Shown here one piece after another: positions 59,340-64,000 of a stretch of DNA of 64,000 nt (position 1 is the first letter of the stretch; the number at the start of each line of letters is the position of its first letter). The DNA comes from Luzula sylvatica (Eukaryota; Streptophyta; Magnoliopsida; Poales; Juncaceae), in the NCBI GenBank assembly GCA_946800325.1, contig OX326959.1:31782527-31846526 (forward strand). The letters are read 5' to 3'. Made by a program: the position numbers and the translations under genes. The notes under the pieces were generated by a model. It made no database searches, was not told the origin of the DNA, and worked only from the letters and a program-made list of their open reading frames with translations.

Positions 59340-60285
59340 TTCTTGTTATTATTTTAAAATTATATATTTTCAGATATATGATATATGTTTTAGCTGTTTG
59401 TTATTATTATTTTAATTGTATGATATAAAGTTTCGAGTACAATGCATATTTTATGTGAAATATATATTTTGAATCAAACATACATTTCTTTTAGATTTTT
59501 AGATGTATGATATATGTTTTTAGTTGTTTGCTGATATTATTTTAATCGTATGATATAAAGTTTCAAGTACAATGCATATTTAATGTGATATATATTTTTT
59601 CAATCAAATATACGTTATTTCTTTTAGATTTTTAGATGTGTAATATATGTGTTTAGTTGTTTGTTAATATTAATTTAATTGTATGATATAAAGTTTCGAG
59701 TACAATGCATATTTAATGTGAAATATATATTTTCAAATATACGTTATTTTTTTAGATTTTCAGATATATGATATATGTTTTAGCTATTTGTTATTATTAT
59801 TTTAATTGTATGATATAAAGTTTCGAGTACAATGCATATTTTATGTGAAATATATATTTTGAATCAAATATACGCTATTTCTTTTAGATTTTTAGATGTA
59901 TGATATATGTTTTTAGTTGCTTGTTGATATTATTTTAATCGCATGATATAAAGTTTCAAGTACAATGCATATTTAATGTGATATATATTTTTTCAATCAA
60001 ATATACGTTATTTCTTTTAGATTTTTAGATGCGTAATATATGTTTTTAGTTGTTTGTTAATATTAATTTAATTGTATGATATAAAGTTTCAAGTACAATG
60101 CATATTTAATGTGAAATATATATTTTCAAATATACGTTATTTTTTTAGATTTTTAGATGTGTGATATATGTTTTTAGTTGTTTGTTAATATTATTATAAT
60201 TGTATGATATAAAGTTTCGAGTACAATGCATATTTTATGTGAAATATATATTTTCAAATATACGTTATTTCTTTTAGATTTTTGG
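59340..60285. repeat. ~130-bp tandem repeat, about seven copies (inverted orientation)
   Basis: Units recur with 'tttagctgtttgtta'-type phrases near 59389, 59518, 59649, 59779, 59910, 60044 and 60173. They carry 'gtatgatataaagtttcgag', 'tacaatgcatatttaatgtg' and 'caaatatacgttatttcttt'. They are the reverse complement of the array at 53433-53831. Units share alternating variants, such as 'ttgaatcaaa' versus 'tttcaaata', hinting at a two-unit higher order. Confidence 0.93.
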
Positions 60286-61277
60286 AAGAGTTACTTGTCA
60301 CCCTGAATTTTGTCATAATTTTAAAATTATCCTTCAAAACAAAGCAAGAAACTCTAATGAATTTCAATTTCCCAAATTGTTAGGACAACAAACTACATAG
60401 GAATTTGAGAGAAAATTGATTGCTTGCATTGTTTTTTTCCGAGAAATTTATCTTTTGATGGTTACTTAATTATGTTGAATGTAATAAATATCATGAATGT
60501 AATAAATATCAAAAATAGGATTTTGGTATTTGTAGATTATTATTCCTAAAAGTTTAGAATATAAGACCTATATTAAAAATATAACTCTTCCAACGATCAA
60601 AATCGAGTTCTTATGTGTCAAAGTTTTCGAAAGATTATAACCATAATTACATATTTATGGGTTATTTAAATAAATATATTACAGGGTCTTATTTGCATAA
60701 TGATCAAACCATTAATAATAGTTAAAATAGAGTTTGCAAAATAAACCTCAAATAGGTGTAAATTAAATGGTTTTCAATTATGTTAAAGTTGAGGGTTATG
60801 TATGAAATGTGCCATCCACCTCATCACCCTTCATTAACCATGCGGCCAACATCTCTCCCCATCCATATCCATTGGCATACATTAGAAATTTCATGAAACC
60901 CTAAGAGAAAAAGAGAGAAAAATAGGAAAAAAACAAGGAAAAGAGGATATTTCGCAAAACGAAATGTGCCATATTCTTCACGAGGTTGAGTTGTGCGAGT
61001 TGGGAAGATCAAAAGAATAATTCCTTCCATATTTCGAGTTGCTCTATTTTGCCTCTATTTTCTGCGCCGTTTCGATTAACCTCTTGGTTATCGAGTTCTT
61101 TCGATTATGTGGGTGGCTGGGTGCTACTCTCACTTTTCTCTTATTAAGAATCCAATTACGAGCGTTTCTAGACCTTATATGATAGTCAAGGGTTCTTGCT
61201 TTAGAAATTGTATTTTGCTTTAAAAACCGTGTTACCCCATATAGTTGTATATTGTGTAGATATGAAATTATGTAGGT
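60286..61277. other. Intergenic, possible gene-leader fragment
   Basis: AT-rich to about 60800, then a more balanced stretch with 'aaaccctaag' (60897) and purine-rich sequence resembling a plant 5' leader. No protein family recognised. The copia fragment begins at about 61278. Confidence 0.4.
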
Positions 61278-61574
61278 ATGCAGATTTTGCATTTGGAACT
61301 TGGCGTTATGCCAAGTATCTCGGGTTCCATGGATGTCTATTGTGACAATAACGGAGCAATAGCGCAATCTAAGGAACCGAGAGCGCATCATCGGTCCAAA
61401 CATGTACTCCGGCGTTACCACTTGATTCGTGAGATTACGAAAAGAGGTGACGTGAAAATAATGAAGATACCTACCGAGGATAACGTGGCCGATCCATTTA
61501 CGAAGCCACTATCACGTGCCAAGCATGAGCAGCATGCTAGGGCGATAGGATTGGGATATCTATCGCAGTGTTAG
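61278..61574 (+). pseudogene. copia RNase H C-terminal fragment
   Basis: The open frame reads LELGVMPSISGSMDVYCDNN, GAIAQSKEPRAHHRSKHVLR, RYHLIREITKRGDVKIMKIP and TEDNVADPFTKPLSRAKHEQ, then HARAIGLGYLSQC and a stop. This is the end of a copia polyprotein (RNase H: catalytic D in YCDNNGA, and the HHRSKHV...H...REI block). Everything upstream in gag-pol is missing; the preceding sequence is unrelated. Confidence 0.92.
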
Positions 61575-62875
61575 TTTGGGTGTTTTATTTATGTTTCTTA
61601 TTGTATAAGGGGATTTGATCTGCCTAGTGCAAGTGGGAGAACATTTATTATGCCCTAGGCGTGTTATTGAGATTGTATTTGTTTATGAGACAGATATTTA
61701 TATTATTATTCATCATATGACCTAAACCTTCATATTTCAAAAATTTTAAATAACACGAAAGTGTGTGAGAGGTTATTCGATTATAATAATCGGATAGACC
61801 TTGAATTTTATTCTAGTTTAGTGCATCGAGTAAGTTGAGAATAATATGTTGCATGGCCATAGTCTGGCATATTGATTCATCAACTGAATGATAGTAAAAC
61901 CACTAAATGGAACGAATATGATTCTAAAACGTCCCTCATGTATAAAGTTGTTCATAGGTTTGAACCAGGTAGTCCATTCACTGAATGGAGACTTTTACAT
62001 ACACTGGCATATTCGTAGATGAGATGATCAGGTTTTACTGATCTGAGACGGTAGCGTCGATTCTAGAATATGGATATACGCGGCGTCGTATATTGGACTG
62101 ACCAGTATATGAGTTTGTGACATGGTTAGAGTCATTGGAGATGAATTCATATCCAGATAGTGTGTTTTGGTTCTTCATACTTGAGTGATCTCACGGATAC
62201 CTAGTATGTGAAAAGACAATGCTTTAATATAATTAACCCTACGCGTAACTGTGTAGCAGAGATTAATATTGGGTATTGTTTTTAGCATAGGCAAAGGATG
62301 TGAGGTTGCAAGATAGGAATTGTTCCTTTCTAGACTTGAAAAAGGATAGAGGGAGATATCTCTCGGGCCCCTCGATTGAATTGAGATTGATGAAATGCTT
62401 GGCCAAGCTCGATGGAACTCATGGAGTTCGCATTGTAATTATCAATCTAATTCTTATCGGGAAAAGAGTATATCTGATAAAAAAGAATAGATGATGACTT
62501 GAAGTCTTAGGCTTCACCATGACTCTTTTGATCGGAAGATATCGCGAACAAGAGGACTAGTAACACTTATCTGAGCTAGGTATGAAGATGTACTGCAACT
62601 TCGTAAAGGTGTTCTCCACCTTTTTCGTGCTAATTCTGGGTAGGTATTAACGGCAGTCTAGTGCTCGCAATACCTTGTGGATTGCTACCATATCCACTGC
62701 CAGTCTTAGACAAACCTACAACGGTCACAGCAAGATTTCGTAACATATCGGATTCTCAAAATAATGCTCAAAATACGTTTGTTGGACAAACAAAATGAAA
62801 TCACGTGTGATTAGATCTCACGACATATGTTGGACATATGGCCAAGTTGATTAAGTCTTAATCCAAGAGGGAGTT
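61575..62875 (+). mobile_element. copia long 3' spacer with two polypurine-like tracts
   Basis: About 1.3 kb of non-coding sequence between RNase H and the LTR. A first tract AAGTGGGAGA (61629-61638) is followed by 'acatttattatgccctaggc', which recalls the start of Angela/Tork-type copia LTRs. A second tract AAGAGGGAG (62865-62873) directly precedes the LTR-like TGAAAGAAAATA. The 62490-62870 part is similar to the remnant at 54824-55303. Confidence 0.6.
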
Positions 62876-63490
62876 TGAAAGAAAATATGACTTAAGAATT
62901 AACTTGGAAGAATTTATATAAATAGGCAAATTTGCAGTCAGAATTGGGCCGTTAATATTATTAGAGATTTAACCTAATTTCAGAAAATTAGGCTTTATCC
63001 TAATTCGGGCCCATTCAGATAATTAATCTTTATTTAACCTAATTTCGGCCTATTAAATCCTGACCTAATTTTGCCTATAAATATATATTCAGATTTCCAT
63101 TTTCTCTCTCCTAAGGCTGCCGAATTTTGACCTAATTCTGGCCGCCAAATATTTTCAATTTTTCTATAATACTAAGAGAGATCTGTTGAATTTCGAGAGA
63201 GAATTTTGAGCAAAACTTTGAGAGAAATAATCGTGACACCGACTAGAACGGTGTTGGCGGTTCTGATCAGACGAAATCGAGGTGGACACAAGTAGAGGGA
63301 GTGCAAAAGCATCCTTGGAGAAGGTTCACGAGATCTGGAGAAGAAGGCATCACGTACTAACTTGTACGAGGTAAAATTCTGATTACTCTTCCTTTTTCGG
63401 TGTTTTTCGAGTGTGATCCAGGATAGAATTAGGTTACGCATGCGTGAATAATTCCGCTGCATACTCTAATATCGTATGCGTAATCCTACA
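62876..63490 (+). mobile_element. copia 3' LTR (probable, ~615 bp)
   Basis: Starts TGAAAGAAAATATGAC after a polypurine tract, comparable to TGAAGGAAATACAG in the related element. It has TATATAAATAGG near 62918 and the shared 'ggtggacacaagtagaggg' block near 63281. The end at 'taatcctaca' (63490) is chosen because it gives TG...CA ends and the tandem repeat begins right after; it is not independently confirmed. Confidence 0.5.
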
Positions 63491-63650
63491 GTGTTATATT
63501 TGTGATAACATGACACGGCTCATCAGGTATGTTATTTTTGTGATAACACGACGCGGCTCCTCCGGTGTGTTATGTTTGTGATAACATGATCCGGCTCCTC
63601 GGGTATGTTATTTGTGTGATAACACGACGCGGCTCCTCCGGTGTGTTATA
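63491..63650. repeat. 38-bp minisatellite, four copies
   Basis: 'tgtgataaca' recurs at 63501, 63539, 63577 and 63615, exactly 38 bp apart. Units alternate between 'catga(c/t)(a/c)cggctc' and 'cacgacgcggctcctccggt' forms. Confidence 0.93.
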
Positions 63651-64000
63651 TATATTATGTTTGGTGTTGCTTGACACTCTATGTAGGTATCCGGATCGTC
63701 GAGGATCATATGGAGGGATAGCAAAATGTTATGTGCCACACTCTCCATCCGATATGTTGTATGTATGATATGTTTGGTGTTGTGTGTCACTCTATGTAGG
63801 TATTCGGTCCACCGAGGCTCTTCTTTTGGAATAGCAATTTTGGGAGCAATATGTGATATGTCACGCACTTCATCCGGTATGTTATATGTATGTTATGTTT
63901 GGTGTTGTGTGACACTCTATGTAGGTATTCGGTCCACCGAGGCTCTTCTTTTGGAATAGCAATTTTGGGAGCAATATGTGATATGTCACGCACTTCATCC
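63651..64000. repeat. ~113-125-bp tandem repeat, running off the window
   Basis: 'cactctatgtaggtat' occurs at 63675, 63788 and 63913. The unit carries 'cggtccaccgaggctcttct' and 'tttggaatagcaattttggg'. The last two copies are nearly identical and the array continues past the end of the window. Apparent open frames are repeat by-products. Confidence 0.9.

Noticed and set aside
63608..63993. Repeated small open frames reading MRDISHIAPKIAIPKEEPRW
   Set aside because: The same peptide recurs in each tandem unit on the minus strand; there is no gene context.

Overview
The window is nuclear DNA of a flowering plant, most likely a eudicot. It is AT-rich and repeat-dense, with two intact multi-exon genes of plant-specific families (a Golgi PMT-type methyltransferase and an ATAF-type NAC factor) plus copia, LINE, hAT, Mutator-like and Helitron-like remnants. 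The sequence alone does not fix the species.

Layout. 1-27190 is a satellite array with one interruption. Its monomer (about 173 bp) is itself three diverged 57-58 bp subunits. 1-10084 is a homogeneous array with higher-order repeats (349, 521 and 4349 bp offsets). 10085-15946 and 20884-22300 are a diverged sister satellite organised as a dimer of about 351 bp. 22300-27190 is a decayed edge. The interruption (15947-20883) holds the 5' part of a minus-strand copia element (LTR, primer-binding site, leader with 16 palindromic motifs, integrase remnant) abutting a LINE reverse-transcriptase fragment.

27191-31990 carries a small Mutator-like MITE and an intact 8-exon PMT24/25/26-like methyltransferase gene (minus). 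31991-39270 is a transposon nest: one hAT with 8-bp target duplication; a second, Tip100-like hAT containing a third hAT with perfect 15-bp terminal repeats and 8-bp target duplication; and inside that an intronless DJ-1 retropseudogene fused to a non-LTR 3' tail. A relative of that tail lies at 37657-38350 with a 16-bp target duplication. 40348-42189 is an intact 3-exon ATAF-like NAC transcription factor (minus), with a TATA box and ABRE/G-box just upstream and more ABRE and W-box motifs 1.6-1.8 kb upstream.

42350-53430 is gene-poor and full of non-autonomous DNA transposons, several with clear target duplications. 53433-60285 is bounded by two inverted arrays of one 130-bp tandem repeat. 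Between them lie a copia remnant with duplicated LTRs, a frameshifted pseudogene of MULTIPOLAR SPINDLE 1 (PRD2), and a small two-exon DUF4228/PADRE-like gene. 61278-64000 is the 3' end of another copia element (RNase H, long spacer, LTR) followed by 38-bp and 113-125-bp tandem repeats running off the window.

No rRNA, tRNA or CRISPR feature was recognised. The genes do not form a pathway. The window reads as a satellite edge passing into transposon-rich chromatin with a few isolated genes.
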